Shown piece by piece: positions 7,387-15,395 of a stretch of DNA of 64,000 nt. Source of the DNA: Herpetosiphon sp042688385 (GTDB lineage: Bacteria; Chloroflexota; Chloroflexia; Chloroflexales; Herpetosiphonaceae); NCBI RefSeq assembly GCF_042688385.1, contig NZ_JBHUPY010000001.1, forward strand, positions 558,001 to 622,000, read 5' to 3'. Each line of letters starts with the position of its first letter. Position 1 is the first letter of the stretch. Made by a program: the position numbers and the translations under genes. Below the pieces are notes generated by a model. It saw only the letters and a program-made list of their open reading frames with translations. It had not been told where the DNA came from and did no database searches.

Positions 7387-8799
7387 ATGACAACTGTGGG
7401 AACTGAAGCGCAGCCATTACGGGTTGCGATCATTGGTTCTGGGCCATCGGCGTTTTATGCAGCCGATCATTTGCTCAAACAAAGCGATTTGGTAATTGAA
7501 GTTGATATGTTTGATCGCTTGCCAACGCCGTTTGGCTTGGTGCGCGGCGGGGTTGCCCCCGATCACCAAAAGATCAAAACCGTTACCAAGGCCTTTAATC
7601 TCGTGGCCAAAAATCCGCGTTTCCGCTTTTTTGGCTATGTTGAATATGGCAAGGATCTGAGCCACGCCGATTTGGTCGAGCATTATCATCAAATTTTATA
7701 TGCTACTGGCGCTCAAAGCGATCGCCATATGGGCATTCCTGGCGAAGATTTGACCAACAGTTTTCCGGCGACAGCCTTTGTGGCCTGGTATAACGGCCAT
7801 CCCGATTATCGCCATTTGCAATTCGATCTTTCGCAAGAGCGGGTGGCAGTGGTTGGGGTTGGCAACGTGGCAATTGATGTAGCGCGGATTTTATGTCTTT
7901 CGCACGAAGAATTGGCCCGTACCGATATTGCCGACCACGCGCTCGAAGCGTTGAGCAAAAGCAATATCAAAGAAGTCTATTTGCTTGGCCGGCGTGGCCC
8001 TGCCCAAGCAGCCTTTACCACGCCCGAAGTTAAAGAATTGGGCGAGCTTGAAGAAGCCGATGTCGTGGCAATTCCCAGCGAAGTTGCGCTCGACGATGTG
8101 AGCCGCGCCGCTTTGGAAGCTGGCGGCGATAAAGCAGCCCAAAAGAAAGTTGAATTGCTGCAAGGTTATGCCGAACGCCAGCCAGAAGGCAAAAAACGCC
8201 GCTTGATCTTCCGCTTCTTGGTTAGCCCAACCGAAGTGCTGGGCGATAGCGATGGGCGGGTGGCTGGTTTGCGCTTGGCCAAAAACGAGCTTTACGCGAG
8301 CGATGCAGGCAGCATTGCTTCGCGCCCAACTGGCGAAAGCGAAGATTTGCCAGTCGGCTTGGTGTTTCGTTCGGTCGGCTATCGCGGCGCACCGTTGGTC
8401 GATGTGCCATTTAACGAGCGCTGGGGAACCTTCCTCAATCAAAAAGGCCGCATTCTCGACCCAACCAGCCAACAGCCAAAAGCTGGCGAATATACCGCTG
8501 GCTGGATCAAGCGTGGGCCAAGCGGCGTGATTGGCACCAATAAACCAGATGCGGTTGAAACCGTGCAATGTATGCTCGAAGATGTAGCCGCTGGCCAATT
8601 GCTCAGCCCAAGCCACGCCGATCGCGAGAGCATTGAAAAATTGGTGCAAGTACGCCAGCCCAACTATGTGACCTTTGCCGATTGGCAACGTCTCGACGAG
8701 ATTGAGGTTGCCAATGGCGTGGCTACTGGTCGGCCACGAGTCAAATTTACCAGCATCGAAGATATGCTGGCGGCAATTGGCAAAAATGTAACTGCCTAA
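7387..8799 (+). CDS. Ferredoxin-NADP+ reductase, adrenodoxin-reductase/FprA type
   Basis: 470 residues. The ATG at 7387 is preferred over an in-frame GTG at 7381 because AAAGGA then sits 8 bases away. N-terminal FAD-binding GSGPSAFYAADHLL; the NADP-binding site is VAVVGVGNVAIDVARIL; VYLLGRRGPAQAAFTTPEVKEL and the C-terminal GWIKRGPSGVIGTNK are hallmarks of the adrenodoxin-reductase group. It moves electrons between NADPH and a ferredoxin. It lies 20 bases after the CBS gene, which might report adenylate state to it; that link is inference. Confidence 0.93.
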   Translation: MTTVGTEAQPLRVAIIGSGPSAFYAADHLLKQSDLVIEVDMFDRLPTPFGLVRGGVAPDHQKIKTVTKAFNLVAKNPRFRFFGYVEYGKDLSHADLVEHYHQILYATGAQSDRHMGIPGEDLTNSFPATAFVAWYNGHPDYRHLQFDLSQERVAVVGVGNVAIDVARILCLSHEELARTDIADHALEALSKSNIKEVYLLGRRGPAQAAFTTPEVKELGELEEADVVAIPSEVALDDVSRAALEAGGDKAAQKKVELLQGYAERQPEGKKRRLIFRFLVSPTEVLGDSDGRVAGLRLAKNELYASDAGSIASRPTGESEDLPVGLVFRSVGYRGAPLVDVPFNERWGTFLNQKGRILDPTSQQPKAGEYTAGWIKRGPSGVIGTNKPDAVETVQCMLEDVAAGQLLSPSHADRESIEKLVQVRQPNYVTFADWQRLDEIEVANGVATGRPRVKFTSIEDMLAAIGKNVTA

Positions 8800-8820
8800 G
8801 TGCTTTCGCTTCGAATAGGT

Positions 8821-8857
8821 AGCCCACATCTGAGGCAACTTGGGTGTGGGCTTTTTT
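8821..8857 (+). terminator. Intrinsic terminator after the ferredoxin reductase
   Basis: AGCCCACA (8821-8828) pairs with TGTGGGCT (8845-8852) and a six-T run follows. Confidence 0.85.
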
Positions 8858-8925
8858 GATCCACGAAGAGCGCGAAGCTGAGAAACCGCGAAGAACGCGA
8901 AGAGCGCGAAGGTTAAGTTTTGATC
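8857..8925. repeat. Interspersed GCGAAG-rich repeat, copy 1
   Basis: Starts GATCCACGAAGAGCGCGAAG and consists of GCGAAG/CGCGAAG words. Almost the same sequence recurs at 9041-9106, and in inverse orientation at 33644-33712. Non-coding litter of a kind scattered through some Chloroflexota and cyanobacterial genomes. Confidence 0.75.
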
Positions 8926-8934
8926 CAGGAAGGG

Positions 8935-8975
8935 AAATAGGCTATAGGCTCTAGGCTATTGGCTTTTGGAACTTG
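8935..8975. repeat. Short tandem repeats, CTAGGCTAT type
   Basis: Imperfect tandem copies of a 7-8 base word (GGCTATA, GGCTCTA, GGCTATT). Related words recur near 33411-33430 and 33590-33620. Confidence 0.55.
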
Positions 8976-9040
8976 GTTCATACCATCAAACGCTCCGCTC
9001 GCTCATAGCCATAATCCCTCTGCGCCTCTGCGTTAAATTG

Positions 9041-9106
9041 ATCCACGAAGCGCACGAAGCTGAGAAACCGCGAAGAACGCGAAGAGCACTAAGGTTAAGG
9101 TCTTAT
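9041..9106. repeat. Interspersed GCGAAG-rich repeat, copy 2
   Basis: Direct repeat of the 8857-8925 unit with few changes, preceded by the word pair CTCTGCGCCTCTGCGTTAAA. Confidence 0.75.
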
Positions 9107-9240
9107 GTTCTATGTTCTATGTTCTATGCTCTTTGTTCTTATTTTGACTTCTGACTTTTGACTTCTGATTTGCTTTCTGACTTGTGCTTTTCATCCCTCA
9201 TCCCTCATCCTTCATATTTTATGTTTCTGCCTTTTGACGG
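9100..9240. repeat. Heptanucleotide-type short tandem repeats
   Basis: Runs of TTCTATG (four near copies from about 9105), then TGACTTC-type and CATCCCT-type words. This resembles the short tandemly repeated repetitive sequences known from cyanobacteria. No coding potential. It fills the gap before the ABC permease. Confidence 0.6.
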
Positions 9241-9311
9241 ATTTGGCTTGGGCTTGAACGCGCTACAATGCATGCTGCACTACTCACTATCGCACAACAA
9301 AGGAGCTGGTT

Positions 9312-10157
9312 ATGGCATTTGGGCGTTCATTCTGGCGTGAAACTCGTGCGTCGTATGCATTCGTTGAGCGCAACATTAATTTGATTAAACGCTATTGGGG
9401 CTGGGAAGTTGTTTGGTTGATCTATTCAATTGTCAACGCTTTATCGATTACCTTTATTGGCAAGGCAGTTGGCGCGATTACTGGCCAAGAATTCGACCAA
9501 GCAACGATTGATGCTACGATTTTGTATTTGATTGTTGGCACCTTGGTTTGGCACTATTTGGCGGTAGTATTCGATTGTATTGCTGAATCGGTGCAATGGG
9601 AGCGCTGGGAAGGCACGATTGAATATACCTTTATGGCACCGATCTCACGACTAACCCATATGCTAGGCACGACGATTTTTGCGATCTTTTGGGGCTTGTT
9701 TCACACCGGAATTATCTTGGCCTTTGTGGCGATATTCTTTCAAATTAGCCTTGATAATGCCAATTTCCTTGGGGCGACGGTGATTTTGCTGACGGGCAGC
9801 ATTAGCTTTATTGGCTTAGGAATTGTGGCTGCGGTGTTGCCATTGCTTTTTCCCGAGCGTGGGGCGCAGATGACCAACATTGTGAAAGCTACGATTTTGT
9901 TGGTTTCAGGCGTTTACTATCCAATTAGCGTGCTGCCAACTTGGATGCAACCGCTGGCTTCGATTTCGCCAGCGACCTATGTGTTGGAAGGCATGCGCCG
10001 CGCGTTGCAACATAATGCAGGGCCAATTGCGCTATGGGGGAACTATTTGTTGCCATTGCTTGGTAGCGGGCTATTGCTCGTACCCTTGGGCTTATGGATC
10101 TTCTTGCGTGGTGAGAACTATGCCAAACGGACTGGGCGCTTAAAACGCAACGGCTAG
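9312..10157 (+). CDS. ABC-2 type transporter permease
   Basis: 281 residues with six likely membrane segments and the ABC-2 layout: a long N-terminal helix, then EGTIEYTFMAPISRLTHMLG (the family's E-G-T-x-E signature region), and a C-terminal VSGVYYPISVLPTWMQPLASISPATYVLEGMR block. ABC-2 permeases export drugs, polysaccharides or lipids with a separate ATPase; no ATPase gene is adjacent, so it must pair with a protein encoded elsewhere. AAAGGAG precedes the ATG. Confidence 0.85.
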   Translation: MAFGRSFWRETRASYAFVERNINLIKRYWGWEVVWLIYSIVNALSITFIGKAVGAITGQEFDQATIDATILYLIVGTLVWHYLAVVFDCIAESVQWERWEGTIEYTFMAPISRLTHMLGTTIFAIFWGLFHTGIILAFVAIFFQISLDNANFLGATVILLTGSISFIGLGIVAAVLPLLFPERGAQMTNIVKATILLVSGVYYPISVLPTWMQPLASISPATYVLEGMRRALQHNAGPIALWGNYLLPLLGSGLLLVPLGLWIFLRGENYAKRTGRLKRNG

Positions 10158-10431
10158 GATAGCGTTGACAGGTTTTTACAGCAGCTTGCTTGGAATAAGC
10201 AACTTTTGACTATAGAGTGTCAACAATTTGGCTAGTGTCGCTAAAAATTAATGGTATAGATTAAAGGTGCATTTGCTGAATATATTTTTGCTACTGTAGT
10301 ACTATAATAACCTGTATGCTAGCCCATGGTGTAGGACTAAGTTCATGCTTTACATGCCGTGGTTAAACCTTTTTGCTGCTTTGAGGGGGGGATAGCTATC
10401 CCCCTTTAGTACCAAAGAACCATTAAAAATT
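10158..10431. other. Gene-less stretch after the ABC permease
   Basis: Contains a weak hairpin TTGCTT/AAGCAA (10186-10202) followed by TTTT that could end the permease transcript, a TATAAT at 10303-10308 without a clear -35, and a palindrome GGGGGATAGCTATCCCCC (10387-10404) followed by TTT, a possible terminator. No protein gene is visible. Confidence 0.4.
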
Positions 10432-10460
10432 TTGACAAGAAACCGATCTCGGCGTACAAT
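10432..10460 (+). promoter_or_regulatory. Near-consensus promoter in the gene-less region
   Basis: TTGACA (10432-10437), exactly 17 bases, TACAAT (10455-10460). It is one of the best promoters in the window, yet no normal-sized plus-strand gene follows before the terminator at 10992. Confidence 0.75.
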
Positions 10461-10662
10461 AAGCCTAACAACCCACCTACGATAGCCTGTAGAAGCCATT
10501 TTATGATGAATCATCGCTATTCGGCCTAGGAATCAGTCTGATTCATTATTGATGGTTTGCTTGTGAGCGTTCTCAGCATCAAGCGCAAAAGTTTACAAGC
10601 CATCCAGATACTCTACAGCTAGCGTATTGCCTAACACCATGACACTCCATAGAAGCTGACCA

Positions 10663-10686
10663 ATGTATGGGATCATCTTCCTGTAG
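10663..10686 (+). CDS. Mini-ORF 1 (MYGIIFL)
   Basis: Seven codons then TAG; only a weak GAAG upstream. It shares the Ile-Ile-Phe motif with the three mini-ORFs downstream. Coding status unproven. Confidence 0.12.
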   Translation: MYGIIFL

Positions 10687-10704
10687 ATTGCGAGGGAGGC
10701 TACC

Positions 10705-10722
10705 ATGATCATTATCTTCTAG
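10705..10722 (+). CDS. Mini-ORF 2 (MIIIF)
   Basis: Five codons then TAG, with GGGAGG five bases upstream. It encodes the same pentapeptide as mini-ORF 4 through different codons (ATC ATT ATC versus ATC ATC ATT). Coding status unproven. Confidence 0.2.
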   Translation: MIIIF

Positions 10723-10766
10723 ATCAATCGAGCTTTTCCAACGGGACATCTTTGAAGGATTTGTGT

Positions 10767-10787
10767 ATGAGTGTGATAATCTTCTAA
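10767..10787 (+). CDS. Mini-ORF 3 (MSVIIF)
   Basis: Six codons then TAA, with AAGGA seven bases upstream. The same Ile-Ile-Phe-stop ending. Coding status unproven. Confidence 0.18.
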   Translation: MSVIIF

Positions 10788-10948
10788 GATTGAGGGTGTG
10801 CAGGTCTCGGAGTCCAACTGTTGCTCTGCCCAAAACAGGGTGGAACACTACCGATGATTGCGATTCATCGCTGGAGTGACGAGGCATTGTGAATTCACAG
10901 CTATATTGGTTGTGTTGAGGCCATATGCACTAGCTGGGGAGGATTTCC

Positions 10949-10966
10949 ATGATCATCATTTTCTAA
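10949..10966 (+). CDS. Mini-ORF 4 (MIIIF)
   Basis: Five codons then TAA, with GGGGAGGA at 10936-10943, the best ribosome-binding site of the four. The strong terminator begins 26 bases downstream. Coding status unproven. Confidence 0.2.
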   Translation: MIIIF

Positions 10967-10991
10967 AATAATCAGTACGTAGCAACTACCA

Positions 10992-11028
10992 AACAGCTCA
11001 TGATCTTCAGATCATGGGCTGTTTTTTT
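10992..11028 (+). terminator. Strong intrinsic terminator with no obvious gene before it
   Basis: AACAGCTCATGATC (10992-11005) pairs over 14 bp, with one G-T, with GATCATGGGCTGTT (11010-11023), and seven T follow. The nearest plus-strand gene ends 835 bases upstream. Confidence 0.9.
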
Positions 11029-11068
11029 GCCTACTTTTGAGACTTATGCTAAATAAATATTAATAATT

Positions 11069-11097
11069 TTGACAATTTCGTTAAAATGATTTAATAT
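11069..11097 (+). promoter_or_regulatory. Promoter of the subtilase gene
   Basis: TTGACA (11069-11074), 17 bases, TAATAT (11092-11097). It gives a leader of about 200 bases before the TTG start at 11306. Confidence 0.75.
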
Positions 11098-11305
11098 ATC
11101 CTGCATACTCATCTAGCTGAGTACCCGACGTTGTTCGACTGGCCACTTATCTTTCATCCACAGAAAGGGGCATGCGACTTCGGAAGCTTCCAACGACCTC
11201 ACCGATTCCTTCGCAACAATGCTGTGTTCGTGTGGTAATCCAGCCAGTGTTTGGTATTGGGATTGCCCATGGTAAATTTGCAACCCACATATTGAGGAGG
11301 CACCC

Positions 11306-13042
11306 TTGAAGCGTCTGTTTGTTTCATTTGTGTTGATCTGCAGCCTAGTTATTATCTTCAGTGCGCCCAACCCTTCATTTGGTCAAACTCGCAACCCTGG
11401 CAAACCTGTTGATCGAGTCGATGTTGCTGCGCCAGCAGTAGCAGGCCAATTTGTGGTCAAATTCAAAGCCACAACCGAAAAAGCCAACCGATCAGCAGCC
11501 CTTAAATCAATTGGGGCTGTCCAAATTGATCGGATTGCAGCCCTTGATGCAGAAGTTATTGAAGTTGCAACCCTCAAAAGCAACGATACCCGCGCTGGGC
11601 GCGAAGCTGTCTTAGCCAGCTTGAAGCAAAATCCTAATGTCGAATATGCCGAACCAAACTTTATTTATTCCATGAATTTTACGCCCAATGACCCAAGCCT
11701 AAGCTCACAATGGGCATGGGGTGTCATTCAAGCATATACCGGCTGGGATATTACGCAAGGTAGCAGCAGCGTCGTAATTGCAGTTGTTGATACTGGGATT
11801 CAAAGCAACCACCCTGATCTTGATGCCAAGATGGTGGCTGGCTACGACTATATCGACAACGATGCAACCCCAGCCGACGGCAATGGCCACGGCACGCACG
11901 TTGCAGGCACAAGCGCCGCTGAAACTAATAACAGCACTGGTGGCGCTGGCACTTGTCCAAATTGTAAGTTGATGCCAGTGCGCGTTTTGAACAACAGCGG
12001 TAGCGGAACCTTGGCCGGTGTGGCCAACGGCATCACCTACGCTGCCGACAACGGAGCCAAAGTTATCAACTTGAGCCTTGGTGGTGGCGGTTCGACCGCA
12101 TTGCAAAATGCTGTTGATTACGCTTGGGGCCGTGGTGTATTCTTGGCATGTGCTGCTGGTAATAGCAACACCTCAAGCGTCACCAACTCGTACCCAGCAG
12201 CCTACACCAACTGTTTTGCGGTTGCCTCAACCACCTCAAGCGATGCTCGCTCATCGTTCTCGAACTACGGTTCGTGGGTTGAGGTTGCTGCTCCTGGTTC
12301 GAGCATCTACTCAACTTGGATCAACAGTGGCTACAATACGATCAACGGGACTTCGATGGCAACCCCACACGTTGCTGGTTTGGCTGGCTTGTTGGCCTCA
12401 CAAGGCTTGAGCAATAGCCAAATTCGCGACCGCATCTGCTCGACCTCAGATGCCATTTCTGGCACGGGCAGCAGCTGGACCTGTGGTCGGATCAACGTCT
12501 ACCGCGCAGTCAACAACGGCGGAACCACCCCAACTCCAACGCCAAATCCAACCACGCCAACTGTTGTGCCACCAACCGCAACCCCACCTCCAGGCGGCGG
12601 TAGCATTGTCAATGGTGGCTTCGAAAGTGGCACGACTGGCTGGACCCAAGCATCAAGCGGTGGCTATAGCTTGATCGATACCACCCGCCCACGCACTGGT
12701 AGCTACAGCGTTTACATGGGTGGCTACAACAATGCTAACGAAGGACTGTATCAAACGGTAACCGTGCCAGCAGGTTCAGCCTTGAACTTCTACTGGTATC
12801 AAACTAGCAACGAAGGCACAACGACCGCCTACGACTACCTGCGCGTGCGGGTCTACAACACCAGCGGAACCCTGTTGGGAACCTTGGCAACCCGCTCAAA
12901 CGTCAACACCGAAAATGCTTGGGTCGCTGAAAGCTTAAGCTTGGCAGCCTACGCAGGTCAAACGGTGCGCATCCGCTTTGAAACCACAACAGATAGCTCA
13001 TTGACGACATCATTCTTTGTTGATGATGTCAGCCTGCAATAA
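11306..13042 (+). CDS. Secreted subtilisin-like serine protease (S8) with C-terminal beta-sandwich domain
   Basis: 578 residues from a TTG start with GAGGAGG five bases upstream. Signal peptide (MKRLFVSFVLICSLVIIFSA); an I9-type inhibitory propeptide at about 40-110; S8 catalytic domain with D162 (AVVDTGIQ), H195 (GHGTHVAG) and S350 (NGTSMATPHVAG), close to thermitase/fervidolysin. A Thr/Pro linker (about 407-435) joins a C-terminal domain beginning IVNGGFESGTTGW and ending FFVDDVSLQ, a carbohydrate-binding-like beta-sandwich. The same domain ends the trypsin-like protease at 55134-56540. Likely an extracellular protease of a predatory or scavenging bacterium. Confidence 0.95.
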   Translation: MKRLFVSFVLICSLVIIFSAPNPSFGQTRNPGKPVDRVDVAAPAVAGQFVVKFKATTEKANRSAALKSIGAVQIDRIAALDAEVIEVATLKSNDTRAGREAVLASLKQNPNVEYAEPNFIYSMNFTPNDPSLSSQWAWGVIQAYTGWDITQGSSSVVIAVVDTGIQSNHPDLDAKMVAGYDYIDNDATPADGNGHGTHVAGTSAAETNNSTGGAGTCPNCKLMPVRVLNNSGSGTLAGVANGITYAADNGAKVINLSLGGGGSTALQNAVDYAWGRGVFLACAAGNSNTSSVTNSYPAAYTNCFAVASTTSSDARSSFSNYGSWVEVAAPGSSIYSTWINSGYNTINGTSMATPHVAGLAGLLASQGLSNSQIRDRICSTSDAISGTGSSWTCGRINVYRAVNNGGTTPTPTPNPTTPTVVPPTATPPPGGGSIVNGGFESGTTGWTQASSGGYSLIDTTRPRTGSYSVYMGGYNNANEGLYQTVTVPAGSALNFYWYQTSNEGTTTAYDYLRVRVYNTSGTLLGTLATRSNVNTENAWVAESLSLAAYAGQTVRIRFETTTDSSLTTSFFVDDVSLQ

Positions 13043-13083
13043 GCTAAGCGTGCTTCCCTAGTCTGCAATCGAACAACGTCAGT

Positions 13084-13121
13084 CGCACCCGTCAACAGCA
13101 ATGTTGGCGGGTGCGGCGTTT
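13084..13121 (+). terminator. Intrinsic terminator after the subtilase
   Basis: CGCACCCGTCAACA (13084-13097) pairs over 14 bp, with one G-T, with TGTTGGCGGGTGCG (13102-13115), loop GCAA, then GCGTTTT. Confidence 0.8.
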
Positions 13122-13148
13122 TACAAGCGCCCGTCGTTACGCTAAAAT
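13120..13148 (+). promoter_or_regulatory. Promoter of the 99-residue membrane protein
   Basis: TTTACA (13120-13125), 17 bases, TAAAAT (13143-13148), overlapping the T run of the preceding terminator. Confidence 0.6.
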
Positions 13149-13189
13149 AGAGCCTAGCAACCACCAACCAGTTAAGGAGTGAGCGATCA

Positions 13190-13489
13190 ATGTCCAGTGA
13201 GTCAAACAACCATTTGACCAACAAGCGTACCTATTCAATTATTGGCACGCTGTTTGTCATTGTTTTAGCAGTGCTCTCGTTTATTGTTGTGCCAATGATG
13301 TTGTTTGCTGATGATTCGCCAGCAGGGGCTTTGGCATTTTTGGCAATTATGCTGGGCTTAGTGATCACGGTTATTGCCTCGATTTTGGCTCCACTCAAGC
13401 AACAAGAATATACCGATTTTGCGGTACGCCCACCAATGGAGCTTGATTTGGATAGCTTCGATGCCAAAAAAGATGGGGTTTCGTGGTAG
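13190..13489 (+). CDS. Small membrane protein, unknown function
   Basis: 99 residues with two membrane helices (about 15-38 and 45-67), a short polar N-terminus and an acidic C-terminal tail of about 30 residues. AAGGAG lies 10 bases before the ATG, and the gene has its own promoter and terminator, so it is very likely real. I recognise no family. Confidence 0.7.
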   Translation: MSSESNNHLTNKRTYSIIGTLFVIVLAVLSFIVVPMMLFADDSPAGALAFLAIMLGLVITVIASILAPLKQQEYTDFAVRPPMELDLDSFDAKKDGVSW

Positions 13490-13507
13490 AACCTATTGGG
13501 TTGAAGC

Positions 13508-13546
13508 ACGGCCAGTAGGGTCTACCTGCTGGCCGTTGCTTTTTTA
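13508..13546 (+). terminator. Intrinsic terminator after the 99-residue gene
   Basis: ACGGCCAG (13508-13515) pairs with CTGGCCGT (13529-13536), followed by TGC and six T. It overlaps the stop codon of convergent cobT. Confidence 0.8.
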
Positions 13547-14596
13547 GCTGGCGGTATCAACTTGGGCGCTGGCGAAGGTTGCCATTTCGCCAAGAATGTT
13601 GCAGGCTGCTTGCACTAACGGAATTGCCAAGGCCGCGCCGCTGCCTTCGCCAAGCCGTAAATCGAGTTGGAGCAATGGTCGCAAGCCAAGCTGTTGCAGG
13701 GCAATGCGATGGCCTGGCTCAGCACCACAATGGGCGGCAATACAATATTCAATGGTCGTCGGAATTATCGCTTGGGCCACCAAGGCTGCGGCTGTGGTAA
13801 TAAATCCATCAAGCAATAGTGGCACGCGGCGTTGAGCAGCGCCCACGATAATTCCGGCTAAGATGCCAATTTCAAAGCCGCCAACCTCGATTAATGGCCC
13901 CAAGCCGTCAATATTTTCTCCAACCCGCGCTACTGCTTGAGCAACAACCGCAATTTTATGCTGATATTGTTCTGATTGCACCCCAGTGCCATGGCCAGTC
14001 ACCGCTGCTGCTGCTTGCTGACAATAGATTGCGGTTAAACATGCTGCGGCGGTCGTATTGCCAATGCCCATCTCGCCAAGTGCAATTAAATCGTGGCCTA
14101 CATCGGCAAGCTCATGGGCCAAGGCAATGCCCCGTGCAAGGGCAGATTGGGCTTGTTCGTGGCTCATTGCTGGTTCAATTGCCAAATTCTTTGTGCCAGG
14201 CCCCAGCCATTCGCTGCGGAAATTGGGCGCATTGCTGTTAATGGCGGTTTGCACTCCAGCATCAACAATCAATAATTCGGCTCCGACATGGCGCGCCAAC
14301 ACGCTGACCGCCGCGCCACCAGCCAAAAAATTGCCAACCATTTGGGCGGTAACGCTTGCGGGATAGGCACTCACGCCATATTCCGCCACCCCATGATCTG
14401 CTGCCGCCACAATAATGATTGGTTTTTGAATAGTTGGCGGGCATTGCTGGCGAATTCCGGCCAATTGAATTGACAAGGCTTCGAGCTGACCAAGCGCTCC
14501 TTGGGGCTTGGTCAATTGGTTTTGGCGTTGCTGCGCCTGCTCGATTGCCGCCTGATCAAGCGGCTCGATGATAGCCCACGAATCTTTAATGTTCAC
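13544..14596 (-). CDS. cobT: Nicotinate-nucleotide-dimethylbenzimidazole phosphoribosyltransferase
   Basis: Makes alpha-ribazole phosphate for the lower ligand of cobalamin. The start is placed at the GTG 14594-14596, which has GGAG six bases upstream and gives 350 residues, the usual family length; starts farther upstream would lie inside the preceding gene. Landmarks: AAADHGVAEYGVSAYP, ALGEMGIGNTTAAACL, LLDGFITTAAALVA and the C-terminal RLGEGSGAALAIPLVQAA, whose Glu is the catalytic base of the family. It overlaps the end of the PRC-barrel gene by 11 bases, implying coupling. Confidence 0.95.
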   Translation of the reverse strand: MNIKDSWAIIEPLDQAAIEQAQQRQNQLTKPQGALGQLEALSIQLAGIRQQCPPTIQKPIIIVAAADHGVAEYGVSAYPASVTAQMVGNFLAGGAAVSVLARHVGAELLIVDAGVQTAINSNAPNFRSEWLGPGTKNLAIEPAMSHEQAQSALARGIALAHELADVGHDLIALGEMGIGNTTAAACLTAIYCQQAAAAVTGHGTGVQSEQYQHKIAVVAQAVARVGENIDGLGPLIEVGGFEIGILAGIIVGAAQRRVPLLLDGFITTAAALVAQAIIPTTIEYCIAAHCGAEPGHRIALQQLGLRPLLQLDLRLGEGSGAALAIPLVQAACNILGEMATFASAQVDTAS

Positions 14597-15278
14597 TACT
14601 TGCTCCAGGAATAGGTTGATCGCCGCGCAGAATAGCATCAATCTCATCCGAGGACAACCGTTGAACATCAGCTGGACTAGGCTTGGGTTCGCTGGGGGCT
14701 GGAGTGCTGGCAGGGACTTCAACACTCACGCGCGTGCCAGTCAACGGCATAACCATGGTTAATTTTGGGTCGGGAATCGTTGGCTCAAGCCCTTCGAGCG
14801 TATCGCGCAAGGCCTCGTCGTAAATCACCACTGCATCGCTGCCAATGCCCGCCACGCCAGCGCTGAGCACATATTGGCGTTCGCCCTTCAAAACTCCACG
14901 GGTAATCACATAGCCAACGATTAAACCAGTTTCGTCGAGCAATAATTCGCCAATTGTGCCCAATTTGTTGCCAGAGCGCCCAATCGCTGCCGTGCCAGTC
15001 AGGTGAATTTTTTTCTCCAAAATGCTGTGAAAATGGGGAATAGCGTTGGCGCGCAGCACTTCGCAGCCAGCTTTAACCAAAATCACATCGCCAGCCCAAA
15101 CCAGCACTTGCGCCCATTCGACGACTGTGGCCTCGCGAAACAAACCGCCGGTGTTGGTAAGCAAGCCAACAATCCGGCCTGCAGCATGATCGACCAACAG
15201 ATCGGCAACTGAACCAATAATATTGCCAGTATCGACCCGAACAATCGACTTTTTGACCAATTCTCCTGCCTTATACAT
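14586..15278 (-). CDS. PRC-barrel domain protein
   Basis: 230 residues with two PRC-barrel-like units: one near 8-70 (SIVRVDTGNIIGSVADLLVDHAAGRIVGLLT), one near 85-150 (GTIGELLLDETGLIVGYVITRG). A Pro/Glu-rich tail follows. PRC barrels occur in RimM, photosynthetic reaction centres and small regulatory proteins; the role here is unknown. First gene of a two-gene unit with cobT, with a GGAG-type ribosome-binding site. A function in cobalamin metabolism is suggested only by position. Confidence 0.8.
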   Translation of the reverse strand: MYKAGELVKKSIVRVDTGNIIGSVADLLVDHAAGRIVGLLTNTGGLFREATVVEWAQVLVWAGDVILVKAGCEVLRANAIPHFHSILEKKIHLTGTAAIGRSGNKLGTIGELLLDETGLIVGYVITRGVLKGERQYVLSAGVAGIGSDAVVIYDEALRDTLEGLEPTIPDPKLTMVMPLTGTRVSVEVPASTPAPSEPKPSPADVQRLSSDEIDAILRGDQPIPGASSEH

Positions 15279-15395
15279 TGACTTAACTCCATAACTAAAT
15301 CGCGGCTAATGACGCGCTGCGCAGTTGACGAGCCGCTAAAGCCTGCGGTATGCTTGGCTTAGTTCCAGCATCTCGGATGGAGACGAGCAGCCACC

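Larger units (their letters stand above)
10467..11028 (+). ncRNA. Putative small transcript with repeated hairpins / mini-ORFs
   Basis: Defined by a strong promoter at its left and a 14-bp intrinsic terminator at its right, with no ordinary ORF on that strand. It contains five small inverted repeats around TTCT- or TTCA-like loops (near 10672, 10706, 10778, 10951 and 11001) and four very short ORFs with ribosome-binding sites. It may be a regulatory RNA, a peptide-encoding transcript or a decayed element. No known RNA family is recognised. Confidence 0.4.

Noticed and set aside
7891..8838. Long open frame of 315 codons on the minus strand
   Set aside because: It lies entirely antisense to the clear ferredoxin-NADP reductase gene; codon pattern and lack of a ribosome-binding site mark it as a shadow.
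10579..10887. 102-codon minus-strand frame in the gene-less region
   Set aside because: No ribosome-binding site, no protein-like composition, and it overlaps a plus-strand promoter-terminator unit.
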